Shown here: positions 18,211-26,896 of the stretch, in pieces
Numbering within the stretch: position 1 is the first letter of the stretch
How the letters are laid out: each line of letters opens with the position of its first letter
NCBI RefSeq assembly: GCF_001544555.2
Contig: NZ_FCOK02000003.1
Location: forward strand, 124,001-188,000
From: Caballeronia udeis
GTDB lineage: Bacteria; Pseudomonadota; Gammaproteobacteria; Burkholderiales; Burkholderiaceae
Reading direction: 5' to 3'
DNA: 64,000 bases
Made by a program: the position numbers and the translations under genes
Notes under the pieces: generated by a model
Database searches by the model: none
Seen by the model: the letters and a program-made list of their open reading frames with translations, nothing else
Told to the model about the DNA's origin: nothing

Positions 18211-18247
18211 TAAAAAGCGCCCGGTGAGCCGAAGCTCAACCGGGCGC
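18211..18247 (-). terminator. Strong terminator with UUCG tetraloop
   Basis: On the minus strand, GCGCCCGGT-T-GAGC-TTCG-GCTC-ACCGGGCGC (18217-18247) folds into a 13-bp stem with one bulged T and an exceptionally stable TTCG loop, followed by TTTTTA. It ends transcription after the DUF932 gene and before the exonuclease gene. Confidence 0.85.
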
Positions 18248-18303
18248 CTTATGACGGAAATAGATGATGGATGGTGAGTAACGATGAAACCAATGGCAAT
18301 GAT

Positions 18304-19278
18304 TCAGACGACGAGCTTCAGTGCTTCGTCCCAGGCCTTCTGTTTGAGCGTTGCTCCGTGGCCAAACCACGCGGCGTCGCGCCGGTGGTCTTCGCTGCGC
18401 GCACGACGCTGGTGGTCGACAAACTCGGTTACGCTATTGAGCAGCCCCCATGCGGTTCCAGATGCAGAGGCGAGGGTCGCGCCCTTGCCTCGACCGGCGA
18501 ACAGGTCGTGCACGGCACGGATCGCGCTATCGTTGGTGGTCGCCGCTGGTTTGTCCAATGCGTTCGACGCGCTCCCCGTTTGATAGGTCAGCACGCGCCG
18601 GAAGTACGCTTCGGCGGATTCGGCCGTCACCTTGCGTTCCGACAGCGCCTTCATGCGCACCATGAAGCCGTCCCATGATGAGATGGCGATGCCAAGCTGA
18701 CGTTTTACCGCCTGTGCATCGAACTGGCTGCGGTGCGGCACCTTGACCGCGCCCGTACTATCGCCCAGCGCAATGGCGAGCGTGTTGTTGCACACGACAC
18801 GAACGGAGGTGAACTGCGCCGTGGTCGCGAGCGTGCCGTCGCATGCGGTGGCGAGCAGCAGATAGCCGCTGACCTTGTCACGTCCCTTGAGCGTCGCGCT
18901 CTGGCCAGTGCGGGCGAGCGCCCAGAGCTTCTTACCGTCCCTCAGGACACCCGCCGTTTCGAGCTCGAAGCCGCCGACCTCGGTCAGGTCGCGATAGAAC
19001 TCCAGAATCTCGGCGGGCTGTACGACCTGATAGCGGTTCGACACGACGGAGAGCGGCGCTTTCGTGTCCGAGCGATACAGCACCTTCTGTTCGGGGAACG
19101 CATGGATGGAACCGAGACCTGTGCTACCTGCGACGAAACGCACTTCGGATTCTTCAATCTTCCAGTTCATGCCGGCCTGCTGAGCCCAGACTTCGAGCGG
19201 CTGGTTGTGGGCAAGGTGATTGCCTAGGCCATGCCATGGGGTATCGTTGACGTAGGACATGGTTTGTACGAGATGCAT
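18304..19278 (-). CDS. DUF932 phage/plasmid-like protein
   Basis: A 324-aa protein of the DUF932/phage-plasmid-like family. ATG 19278 follows a perfect AAAGGAG; a longer frame from 19338 is not needed. Typical segments are W-H-G-L-G near the N terminus (NDTPWHGLGNHL), LYRSDTKAPLSVVSNRYQVVQP, SVRVVCNNTLAIAL and the C-terminal W-G-L-L-N-S-V-T-E-F-V-D-H. Members are common in conjugative elements, often beside YqaJ/recombination genes; function is unknown. Its own terminator lies just downstream. Confidence 0.8.
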   Translation of the reverse strand: MHLVQTMSYVNDTPWHGLGNHLAHNQPLEVWAQQAGMNWKIEESEVRFVAGSTGLGSIHAFPEQKVLYRSDTKAPLSVVSNRYQVVQPAEILEFYRDLTEVGGFELETAGVLRDGKKLWALARTGQSATLKGRDKVSGYLLLATACDGTLATTAQFTSVRVVCNNTLAIALGDSTGAVKVPHRSQFDAQAVKRQLGIAISSWDGFMVRMKALSERKVTAESAEAYFRRVLTYQTGSASNALDKPAATTNDSAIRAVHDLFAGRGKGATLASASGTAWGLLNSVTEFVDHQRRARSEDHRRDAAWFGHGATLKQKAWDEALKLVV

Positions 19279-19312
19279 GAATAACTCCTTTGTAAAAAGA
19301 CGAGCGCATAAA

Positions 19313-19330
19313 GCCCGGCCGAGGCCGGGC
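19313..19330. terminator. GC-rich hairpin between zinc-ribbon and DUF932 genes
   Basis: GCCCGGCC-GA-GGCCGGGC is a perfect 8-bp inverted repeat. The minus-strand side is followed only by TTTATG, so it is at best a weak terminator or a processing hairpin upstream of DUF932. Confidence 0.4.
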
Positions 19331-19406
19331 ATATGCACAAGCGTTGAAATCAGATGAGGACGGACGGGACCGCTAGGTGCAAGGCCGAACGACGCAGAGT
19401 TCGAGT

Positions 19407-19775
19407 TCAGACTTTAGTTGGGTGTTTGCTGAATGTGTGGCCGCATGTAAGGCAACGGTAGTTATCTAGCACGTTGTCGTCTATGACTTCGCCGACGGCA
19501 CTACCCGCCGCACAGCCTGCGGCCCCGCCGAAGAGTCCGCCAATTACGGCCCCTGCGATCAGCCCGAAGACGGAACCGACGGGGCCGCCGATCAGGCCGG
19601 CGGTCGCGCCGATTTCTGCGCCAGACAGGGCGGCAGTTGCAGCGCCCGCCACACCGGCGACCGCACCAATTGCGCCACCCGTTTTGCGGGCGTTGTTGCG
19701 AGTCTCAATGCGGTGCGATCGACACCGTGGACATCCATGCGGGGTGCGATCGGCAAGTGAGGTATCCGAGAGCAT
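19407..19775 (-). CDS. Glycine-zipper membrane protein with split zinc ribbon
   Basis: A 122-aa protein. The N terminus has CPRCRSH and the C terminus CLTCGHTF, together a four-cysteine zinc ribbon split by the domain between them. The middle (residues ~35-95) is a glycine/alanine zipper with repeated GxxxG (GGAIGAVAGVAG, GLIGGPVGSVFGLIAGAVIGGLFGG), typical of membrane-associated helical hairpins. It is likely part of the same mobile-element module. Function unknown. Confidence 0.65.
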   Translation of the reverse strand: MLSDTSLADRTPHGCPRCRSHRIETRNNARKTGGAIGAVAGVAGAATAALSGAEIGATAGLIGGPVGSVFGLIAGAVIGGLFGGAAGCAAGSAVGEVIDDNVLDNYRCLTCGHTFSKHPTKV

Positions 19776-20098
19776 GTGGTTTCCTAAAAATTAAGACCGT
19801 AAATGGATAGCTATCGATTGAGTGGGGACTACTCCCTTGTCTCCCTTCAGTGATATAGGTCTCAGATTTTCTGGACTCGATCCTTCGCGCTTAGGTGACA
19901 CGACCCGCGCATCAGACGCCGTCGTGGCAGTCGCGACTCTCGGTGAAATCGGAAAAGAGACGTGTCCCGGTGACCGATCGGCTAGCCTCGATCGTTAGCG
20001 AAACGCCCCGGCGTCGCATAGCGTCTCAGCTAGGTCGATCGCTTCACACTTGCAGAGAGTAAAATGCAGACGCAGGCCGTGCGGCTGATAGTTCAGCC
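19776..20098. other. Intergenic region before the Vsr gene
   Basis: About 320 bp separating the minus-strand mobile-element module from the plus-strand restriction/modification cluster. It should contain divergent promoters for both. I see no gene, repeat or RNA in it. Confidence 0.5.
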
Positions 20099-20530
20099 AT
20101 GTCGATCTGGTGCAACTCAACGCCTATGGACACAATCAGCGAAGCGGATCGGTCGGCTCTGATGGGTCGTATTCGGAGTAAGAACACTCGGCCCGAAATA
20201 GCCGTGCGCTCAATTCTGCATCGGCTCGGCTACCGTTTCCGCTTGCATCGAAAAGATTTGCCCGGGTGTCCCGATATCGTTCTGCCCAAGTATCGCAAGA
20301 TCATCTTGGTACATGGCTGCTTCTGGCACGGACACACTTGTCGGTTGGCATCAAAACCAAAGTCCAATCAAGAGTACTGGACTGCAAAGATCAAATCGAA
20401 TCAAGTTCGCGATGCGCGCAACCTGGATATTCTGAGGCGGGAAGGTTGGCGTGTCTTGGAGATCTGGGAATGTGAGGTCCGTGTGGTCGACGGTTTGATG
20501 GAGAAGCTCATGACATTTATGCAAAGCTAA
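20099..20530 (+). CDS. vsr: Very short patch repair (Vsr-type) endonuclease
   Basis: A 143-aa protein with the complete Vsr signature: MGRIRSKNTRPEIAVR, LGYRFRLHRKDLPGCPDIVLPKY (catalytic D of PD), IILVHGCFWHGHTCRL (zinc/catalytic H and C), then YWTAKIKSNQVRD and GWRVLEIWECE. Vsr nicks T:G mismatches made by deamination of 5-methylcytosine and is usually linked to a cytosine-5 methyltransferase, as here (4 kb downstream). Start ATG 20099 is uncertain; M10 at 20126 also fits and begins closer to the family's usual N terminus. Confidence 0.92.
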   Translation: MSIWCNSTPMDTISEADRSALMGRIRSKNTRPEIAVRSILHRLGYRFRLHRKDLPGCPDIVLPKYRKIILVHGCFWHGHTCRLASKPKSNQEYWTAKIKSNQVRDARNLDILRREGWRVLEIWECEVRVVDGLMEKLMTFMQS

Positions 20531-20718
20531 TAGACGGTTTATCTTTTGTCCTCGGTAACGGACCATGCATACCCCCATCAGTTACCATTGTGTATTGCAT
20601 TCACTCAACATCCTTCGATTTCGGACAGAGACTTCCATGCGCTCTAAACGACCACCTTGCCTGGAATTCAACAGGCCGTCGCTCCTGACCACCAAGAGCT
20701 CGTGGGCGGGCTGCCTTA

Positions 20719-22785
20719 ATGAGGAACGTCATGGCTAGCAACGAAAGCCAAACTCTTTTGCGGAAAACGGTCGGAGAGAGCGGCGACGTGCCGTTGATCG
20801 ACGAGCGAGAAGAGTTGGCAGCATGGCTTGGTGAAAAGACCAACGAGGGGCAAGTTGTCCGCACCAGGCTGAAGACGAGCGACCGGGTCATTGCCCGCGT
20901 GACCGATGGCATCTACCGTCAACCATCCTCGGCGCTCCGAGAACTGATTTCCAACGCATGGGATGCCGACGCAAACCAGGTAACCGTCCTTACGGATGCA
21001 CCGCGGTTCTCAAGAATATACGTCAGAGACGACGGCGCCGGCATGTCGTACGAAACCTTGTCGCGGCTGGTTCACTCGATCGGCGGAAGCGCGAAGCGCA
21101 GGGAGGAAGGCCAGAAACTCGGGGTCTCCTCGGAAGACGACCCTGACCGGACCCCCGGAGGGCGCCTGCTGATCGGCAAGATTGGAATTGGCCTTTTTTC
21201 GGTCAGCCAGCTTGCGCGCCGTTTCCGAATCGTTACCAAGGTCCGGGGGCGCGATTACCGGCTCATAGCCGAAGTTCGCATACGTGCCTACTCTGAAGAT
21301 GGAGAAGACGACGCAGCTCGGGACGACGACGATAACTATGTCAGCGGCGACGTGCTAATTTCGAGAGAGTATTCGTCTGATAGGGACGCCCATGGTACTG
21401 ACATCATCCTTGATGAAGTTAAGCCACGTGTACGCGATATGCTCCGCAGTGCGGACCGCTGGCGTGCGCTGGACGAGAAGGCTGCCGCTGAGAAAGCGGG
21501 AGATTTTGAGACCGCGGCAAACATTCGGGTTGAAGAGCCTAAATACCATACGGGCTGGATCGAGCGCTTGTCGCAAGACAAAGACCAGCCTGCGGTTCTC
21601 TCGCGGCCGCCCAAGCTTCCGTGGTCTCCCGATGCGCCTGCCGATGTGAGGATGGGACTACTCATAGACGCGGTTGAGCATGAATCAAGGAGTACAGAGA
21701 GGCCCGACCTCGCAAAGACATTGGACACTTATCTGGAGACGCTTTGGACTTTAGCGCTCTCCGTGCCGGTGGGCTATGTCGACAAGCATCCGTTCGACCT
21801 CACAGCCGATTCCGGTATTGGGCTGTACTGGATATCAAACGAGCCTCGTGGGCAAGCGACGGAATTGACACTATCGGATAGCCAGACTGTTCGAGACGCC
21901 GTTCGTGAGCAGGTAGCGGGACATCCCGAGCTCGAAGATGGGAAAATCGCCAAAGCTGGCGATTTCCGCGTCAATATCGACGGCGTTGAATTGAAGCGGC
22001 CAATCAGGTTTAAATTCGTCAAGACCGCGACGCGCGGTTTTGGCAAGCCCATGCTTTTCGTTGGCCGTTTCTCGCCAAACTTGCAGAAAGTTGATCCTAG
22101 TCTGCGGGGAGGAGGATTCGGCCTCGAGGGGTATGTTTTCTGGAACGGAATGGTTGTGCCGAAGGAAAATAATGGGGTGCTAACCCGCATTCGCGGTACT
22201 GCCGGCGCACTTTTCGATCCGACCTTCATGAAATACCAGGTTTCCGAGCAAACCAGGCTGCGCCAGATCACATCTGAGCTTTTCATTACGCGCGGACTTG
22301 ACGCCGCCCTCAACATCGACAGAGAGTCTTTCAATTTTTCCCATCCGCATGTGCAGTTCGTTGCTATATGGCTGCATAGAGCGATTCGGCAGCTCACGAA
22401 CAAACATAAGGATCTAAGCAAACGTGCTCGCACGGAGAAGCTGGAGCAAACCGCCGTTGCGGTCCGTGATTCCGTAACGCAGCACTCTGAGGCTGTATGG
22501 AGTTCCCGGCATGTCAGTGACCCGGCTCCAGAGATCGCAATTGCGACGACGCGCAAAGAAGCCGAAGCAGCGCGGGCCGACGGCTATATGGCGCTTGCGC
22601 GTACGGATCTTCCGAGTTTGTCGGTGGCGCTTCCTTCGTCAGAGCGAACCGAGAGAGATGTAAAGGCGCAAGCGCTCATGCGCGTGTTGGCCGCTTACGA
22701 TGTTCTAGACGACCGCTCGTATGACGAGCAGCAAGCGCTCATAGACGCCATTCTAAAAATATTCTTTGCTTCTCCTGGTAAATGA
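20719..22785 (+). CDS. GHKL ATPase, MutL/MORC/Hsp90-like
   Basis: A 688-aa protein (numbered from ATG 20719). The Bergerat fold has the N box LRELISNAWDA (residues 73-83), the G1 motif RDDGAGMS (103-110) and the G2 motif LIGKIGIGLFS (151-161), as in MutL/MORC/Hsp90. The central and C-terminal parts (~200-680) are unlike MutL. ATG 20731 has the better ribosome site (GAGGA). Published comparative genomics places MutL/MORC-like GHKL ATPases in restriction-modification neighbourhoods with Vsr nucleases and 5mC methylases, matching this context. It probably acts as an ATP-driven clamp or switch. It overlaps the next gene by ATGA. Confidence 0.85.
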   Translation: MRNVMASNESQTLLRKTVGESGDVPLIDEREELAAWLGEKTNEGQVVRTRLKTSDRVIARVTDGIYRQPSSALRELISNAWDADANQVTVLTDAPRFSRIYVRDDGAGMSYETLSRLVHSIGGSAKRREEGQKLGVSSEDDPDRTPGGRLLIGKIGIGLFSVSQLARRFRIVTKVRGRDYRLIAEVRIRAYSEDGEDDAARDDDDNYVSGDVLISREYSSDRDAHGTDIILDEVKPRVRDMLRSADRWRALDEKAAAEKAGDFETAANIRVEEPKYHTGWIERLSQDKDQPAVLSRPPKLPWSPDAPADVRMGLLIDAVEHESRSTERPDLAKTLDTYLETLWTLALSVPVGYVDKHPFDLTADSGIGLYWISNEPRGQATELTLSDSQTVRDAVREQVAGHPELEDGKIAKAGDFRVNIDGVELKRPIRFKFVKTATRGFGKPMLFVGRFSPNLQKVDPSLRGGGFGLEGYVFWNGMVVPKENNGVLTRIRGTAGALFDPTFMKYQVSEQTRLRQITSELFITRGLDAALNIDRESFNFSHPHVQFVAIWLHRAIRQLTNKHKDLSKRARTEKLEQTAVAVRDSVTQHSEAVWSSRHVSDPAPEIAIATTRKEAEAARADGYMALARTDLPSLSVALPSSERTERDVKAQALMRVLAAYDVLDDRSYDEQQALIDAILKIFFASPGK

Positions 22786-24044
22786 CCGATTCCCGAGCTA
22801 CTCCCGACGTCGACGAGGATGTCCAAGAGGAAGATATTCTTGCCATCTATGGCAAGCCGGACAATGGAACAGCTGATTTGGCCCACTTGGCTGACCGGCG
22901 GCGCGAATTCCAGCCTTGGCATCATCCTGTTAAGCAAATCGTGCGTTCGCGCCAATGGGCTGCACTCACGAAGAAGCTGATTGAGTCGCGGCCTCAAGGG
23001 GCTACCAGCGTCCTGCGGTATTTCACACTACCTGGCGCTGATCTCTTGGATGTCAGGGTACTTTCCGAAGTTTGCGAACCCTTAGGTGTCCAGATCGAGT
23101 ATTTTGGATTCAACTCGGGCGGCGCAGGCTCCGAACAAGTTGCAGGCGTCGGGAACGCGGCTGCAACGGCTAATGGCGGTTCTTGGGTAACGGCCGAGTC
23201 GGCGTTGCTTCAAGCAGGGCGCATTACGCCTCATGCGGTGATACATGTGGACCGCCTCGAGGACATTGCAATTACGGACTCGCATGCTGCGATGCAGCTA
23301 AGTCAACGCGCCACCTTCGATGTTATCAACATCGATGCATGCGATCATCTTGCCTACTGCCCGAAGGGCCGAACACACAATACATTCAACGCATTGGAGG
23401 CGCTGCTCAAGCATCAGATGGGCGCACGCTTCCCTTGGCTTCTCTTCATTACGACTCGGGCTGAGCCCAGCCTGTTAGGGCAGCCCGGAATCGTATTTCA
23501 GGATGCCATAACGCAGAACCTGCGCGTGCCACAGAGCAACTTCGGCGCCTCTCTTGCCAAATGCCTCGAGGCAGATGAAGGAAGGCTCGCGACCGAACTG
23601 GCGTCTGTCTGGGGCACGCTTGATACCCGCTTTTTGAAGCTCTACAGCATTGGTTTGGGCAAATATCTGCTTCAGTTCTTCCATGCGCAGCCGAATTTGC
23701 CCGCAAACGTCGAGCTTGCCAGTGTCTACGCTTACCGTGTGCATGGCGAGCATCCCGACATGCTTGCCCTTGCATTTCGCGTTACGCCGGATACTCCGAG
23801 GGTATTTGCGCCGAATGTAGGAGGGGCAGCAATTGTCCCGACTCTGGAGGCCGCCCGGGCGGTATATGTAGCCGCTCAGGCCATGAAGCTTCAAGATCTG
23901 GACCACGTTCTCGACACGGAACCAGGTGTCCGCTCTGTCGCCGTGGATGGCACAAAGGCACTTCTTCAGTCTGCCAACTACGATATCGATGAATGGAGTC
24001 GGTGGTTGGCCAGCCATGATCAGCGGCCCCTTGTGGTCGCATAA
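22782..24044 (+). CDS. 420-aa obligate partner of the GHKL ATPase, unknown function
   Basis: Translation overlaps the GHKL gene by ATGA, so the products are probably stoichiometric partners. The N terminus is acidic (DVDEDVQEEDIL). Residues ~60-240 look Rossmann-like: RYFTLPGADLLDVRVLSEV, IEYFGFNSG, FDVINIDACDHL and FPWLLFITTRA, recalling a class I methyltransferase-like or related alpha/beta domain, but no canonical SAM-binding glycine motif is present. It may correspond to a family named PP_RS20740 in public annotation; I am unsure. It could be a substrate-recognition or inactive enzyme subunit. Confidence 0.6.
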   Translation: MTDSRATPDVDEDVQEEDILAIYGKPDNGTADLAHLADRRREFQPWHHPVKQIVRSRQWAALTKKLIESRPQGATSVLRYFTLPGADLLDVRVLSEVCEPLGVQIEYFGFNSGGAGSEQVAGVGNAAATANGGSWVTAESALLQAGRITPHAVIHVDRLEDIAITDSHAAMQLSQRATFDVINIDACDHLAYCPKGRTHNTFNALEALLKHQMGARFPWLLFITTRAEPSLLGQPGIVFQDAITQNLRVPQSNFGASLAKCLEADEGRLATELASVWGTLDTRFLKLYSIGLGKYLLQFFHAQPNLPANVELASVYAYRVHGEHPDMLALAFRVTPDTPRVFAPNVGGAAIVPTLEAARAVYVAAQAMKLQDLDHVLDTEPGVRSVAVDGTKALLQSANYDIDEWSRWLASHDQRPLVVA

Positions 24045-24402
24045 ATCCAGCGGCCATACAGGGATGTCTGCTTGTAGCGATCGACGAGGCGTAGTGCCGC
24101 CCCAAGTCAGTAGTCCACCGACCTCGAAGAAAGCTAGCAGCCGGGAGCCACCGCCTCAGTAAGCAGCCTATTTCCCGTGCCCAGGTCCGCGTATGGCCGA
24201 ATCTGGGAGTGCGCCGAGCCCGTTAAAGGGGCCTCGCCGGACGTTGGCAATCCGTGAAGGCGCACCGCCGCAAACCTTGGCCACCAGTCAGATCAAACGC
24301 AAGGGGCAGACTGCCTCTACAGCACGAAAAGCCCACGTTATCACGACTGCACCGACATATTGCTTACGTTGGACGCGACAGGGCGATCAGATCGCGACAC
24401 GC
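24045..24402. other. Intergenic region between the GHKL operon and the RHH/methylase operon
   Basis: About 360 bp with only short unsupported open frames. It holds the promoter of the RHH-methylase unit, adjoining the palindromic operator at 24403. Confidence 0.5.
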
Positions 24403-24429
24403 TGCATCACTTTGATGTAAAGTGATGCA
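24403..24429. promoter_or_regulatory. Palindromic operator overlapping the RHH start codon
   Basis: TGCATCACTTT (24403-24413) and AAAGTGATGCA (24419-24429) are perfect 11-bp inverted arms around a 5-bp spacer. The right arm covers the GTG/ATG start of the small RHH protein. This is the expected place for an autoregulator (a C-protein-like role) controlling methylase expression. Confidence 0.7.
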
Positions 24430-24664
24430 TTTCAAGCAGCTTGGAGCCAATGTGGGAAAATCCGTCCGCACGACGTTTTCTTTGCCTGCCGAGCAGCACG
24501 ACGAACTGTTAAAGATTGCCGAAGAAAGCCATGTATCGGCAGCATGGGTCGTCCGGGAGGCGGTCCGACTTTACCTTCGCGAGCGATACCCGCTTTTGCC
24601 GGGACCTATTAGTACGGATCAAGATATGAACAGTGCGACCCAGAACAAAAAGAGGCGCCACTAA
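24425..24664 (+). CDS. Ribbon-helix-helix (CopG/Arc-type) regulator of the methylase operon
   Basis: A 79-aa protein with an RHH fold: KSVRTTFSLPAEQHDELLKIAEESHVSAAWVVREAVRLYL, where RTTFSLP is the DNA-contact ribbon and the two helices follow. The start is ATG 24425, or GTG 24422 just before it. Its stop overlaps the methylase ATG (TAATG), so it is co-translated with it. The palindrome over its start suggests autorepression, which would keep methylase levels low. Confidence 0.8.
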   Translation: MHFKQLGANVGKSVRTTFSLPAEQHDELLKIAEESHVSAAWVVREAVRLYLRERYPLLPGPISTDQDMNSATQNKKRRH

Positions 24665-25758
24665 TGGCAACAGCTCTCACCGTTAGACATAAGAATACTC
24701 AAAACAGCCGGCCTGCAGCCAAAGTGCCTCTCAAGTCACAAAAACCCGTTGTCCAACATGATCTCCCAAAGGTCGTTAGCCTGTTCTGCGGTGCCGGCGG
24801 GCTGGATTGGGGCTTCCATCAAGAGGGTTTTCAGGTCCCTCTCGCAGTCGATATCTCCGAAGCAGCTGTGCGAACGCACAAAAAGAATTTCCCCGACACA
24901 CACAGTGTGGCCGCCGACCTCATTCAACTGCAGCCGGCAGGCGTCTATGAGCTTGTCACCGGAAAGGTCCCTGCCAAAAGTCGGATAGGAGTCATTGGCG
25001 GCCCCCCGTGCCAAGGTTTTTCCCGCGCCAACACGACCTCTCAAGCGGACGATCCGCGAAATAGACTTCCCAAGTTGTACCTCGATATTGTCGAAAAGCT
25101 GCAGCAAACCTATACGGTCGAGTTCGTAGTATTCGAGAACGTCCTCGGCATTCGGGACAAGAAGCACGCGGCCACGTACAAAGCGTTGGTAGACGGCTTG
25201 GACAGCCTCGGTTTCACCGTAACGGAGAAAGAGCTTTGCGCTCTAGATTTCGGCGTTCCACAGAACCGGCGACGCATCGTGCTGTCTGCCATGCGCAAAA
25301 ATCAGGGATATGGTGAGGTGCGCCCCAAGAAGCGAACAGGATTAAAAACCGTGCTCGAAGCGATCGGCGAGCTGCCTGCACCTAAGTTCTTTGATCGGAA
25401 ATTGACCGCTGCAGACATTCCTGTGCATGCGAACCACTGGACGATGCAACCAAAGTCTCCCCGGTTTAGCAATCCAGACGGACAGTATGCCGACGGACGA
25501 AGCTTTAAACGCCTTTCTTGGGAAGAGCCCAGTCCGACGGTTGCGTTTGGACATCGGGAAATCCATGTCCATCCAAGCGGCAGACGTAGGCTAAGCATTT
25601 ACGAGGCAATGCTGCTTCAAGGTTTTCCACACAGCTTCGTGCTGGAGGGGAATCTGTCCGAGCAGGTTGAACAGGTCTCGAACGCGGTCCCACCGCCACT
25701 GGGACGGAGCATAGCTGCCGCCGTAAAGCATGCCATTGCAGCAGGGAAAAAGAAGTAA
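24664..25758 (+). CDS. DNA (cytosine-5-)methyltransferase
   Basis: A 364-aa Dcm-like enzyme with all hallmark motifs: motif I LFCGAGGLDWGF (residues 40-51), IV GGPPCQGFS (112-120, catalytic Cys116), VI ENV (158-160), VIII QNRRR (200-204), a target-recognition region (~220-300), IX (RRRLSIYEAMLLQGFP) and X (QVSNAVPPPLG). It transfers methyl groups to C5 of cytosine. The target sequence cannot be predicted. Its role here is self-marking for the adjacent HNH nuclease, Vsr and possibly the helicase operon; it could be the DruM-equivalent of a Druantia type II-like system. Confidence 0.93.
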   Translation: MATALTVRHKNTQNSRPAAKVPLKSQKPVVQHDLPKVVSLFCGAGGLDWGFHQEGFQVPLAVDISEAAVRTHKKNFPDTHSVAADLIQLQPAGVYELVTGKVPAKSRIGVIGGPPCQGFSRANTTSQADDPRNRLPKLYLDIVEKLQQTYTVEFVVFENVLGIRDKKHAATYKALVDGLDSLGFTVTEKELCALDFGVPQNRRRIVLSAMRKNQGYGEVRPKKRTGLKTVLEAIGELPAPKFFDRKLTAADIPVHANHWTMQPKSPRFSNPDGQYADGRSFKRLSWEEPSPTVAFGHREIHVHPSGRRRLSIYEAMLLQGFPHSFVLEGNLSEQVEQVSNAVPPPLGRSIAAAVKHAIAAGKKK

Positions 25759-25867
25759 GGTAGAGCGCGCGTCGTAGGTGCGACACGCGCGCAAAAGCAT
25801 TGACAGCGGAAACACTGACCTTGGTGGCGCCACTAGCGTCAAACACCTTCCCTTACGGATAACAAAA

Positions 25868-26896
25868 ATGATTGGTTCATCCCGGGCATGGTCTTTAATT
25901 GCGTTGAAGGCGGAAAAGCGACAATACGGCGGCAACACCGGATATGACGATGAGCTGACGAGTACCTATCGGTACGATGCGGCAGTCCCAAATCATAAGC
26001 AGCTTGCAATCGGCGATTTGGTCCTAATCCGAGATGCCGACCATCTGGTTGGTCTGGCTCAAATAGAGAACATCACTTCTTCGACAATCCAGAAGATTAG
26101 GCAGCGTTGCCCGGAATGCGGTCAAGTCGCAATCAAATTGCGGAAAACAAAGACGCCCCCGTGGAGGTGCAGTTCAGGGCATGAATTCAAGATGCCGATG
26201 TCGGAAACCATTTCCCTCATTGGCTTCGAAGCCCACTATGGCGAAAGCTTTGTTCCCACTCCTGAGGCGATCCCGGTCGCAGATATTAAAGCCGCTGCCT
26301 TGCGACCCAGCGACCAACTATCGATGGAAGAGCTGGATCTCGCGAAACTTGAGCAAGGATTGACGGTAAACTTTCCAGAGACACGGGCGCTAATAATGCG
26401 ATTCCTGGATGGAGTCACTCTAAGCCCAATGGATGCGACCGGAGGGCCGAAAATAAGTTTGGAAAATACAGGTAGCCCGTTCGTTCCATCATTGTGCGAT
26501 ACGCGTGAAAGCGCGCTAAGATCGATTAAGCTCAGGCGCGGACAGAAGAGCTTCCGGGACAGTTTGCTCAAGCGTTACGGCGGCCGGTGCGTGGCCACGG
26601 GGTGTGACCTGATAGATATCGTTGAAGCCGCACATATTGATCCTTACCGCGACGCCAATGACAATCACCCCGAAAATGGATTGCTGTTGAGGGCCGACCT
26701 TCACACATTGTTCGATCTTAACTTGATGGCGATCGAACCGAACACGCTCGTATTAAGGTTTCATCCAAAGGTTCTTGCTGCGGGCTATATCGCGCTTGAG
26801 GGTAAATCAATATTTCTTGATAAACACACGCAACCATCTCCTGCACCCATCGCCAGAAGGTGGGCAGCTTTTTATAAAACAATGACGGACAAGTAG
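25868..26896 (+). CDS. HNH endonuclease with N-terminal EVE/PUA-like domain and zinc ribbon
   Basis: A 342-aa protein from ATG 25868. N-terminal ~65 residues (WSLIALKAEKRQYGGNTGYDDE, IGDLVLIRDADHLVGLAQI) resemble a PUA/EVE-like modified-base-reading module. Then comes a zinc ribbon CPECG...WRCSSGHEF. The C-terminal HNH domain has CVATGCD, EAAHIDPY (the catalytic H), NGLLLRADLHTLFD. The combination suggests a restriction enzyme that senses modified or unmodified cytosine and cuts DNA. It is the last gene of the plus-strand run and ends 134 bp before a convergent gene. A GTG at 25778 offers a longer, less likely start. Confidence 0.8.
   Translation: MIGSSRAWSLIALKAEKRQYGGNTGYDDELTSTYRYDAAVPNHKQLAIGDLVLIRDADHLVGLAQIENITSSTIQKIRQRCPECGQVAIKLRKTKTPPWRCSSGHEFKMPMSETISLIGFEAHYGESFVPTPEAIPVADIKAAALRPSDQLSMEELDLAKLEQGLTVNFPETRALIMRFLDGVTLSPMDATGGPKISLENTGSPFVPSLCDTRESALRSIKLRRGQKSFRDSLLKRYGGRCVATGCDLIDIVEAAHIDPYRDANDNHPENGLLLRADLHTLFDLNLMAIEPNTLVLRFHPKVLAAGYIALEGKSIFLDKHTQPSPAPIARRWAAFYKTMTDK

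Noticed and set aside
24193..24420. 75-aa plus-strand frame before the RHH gene
   Set aside because: No domain, no ribosome site, and it runs into the palindromic operator.
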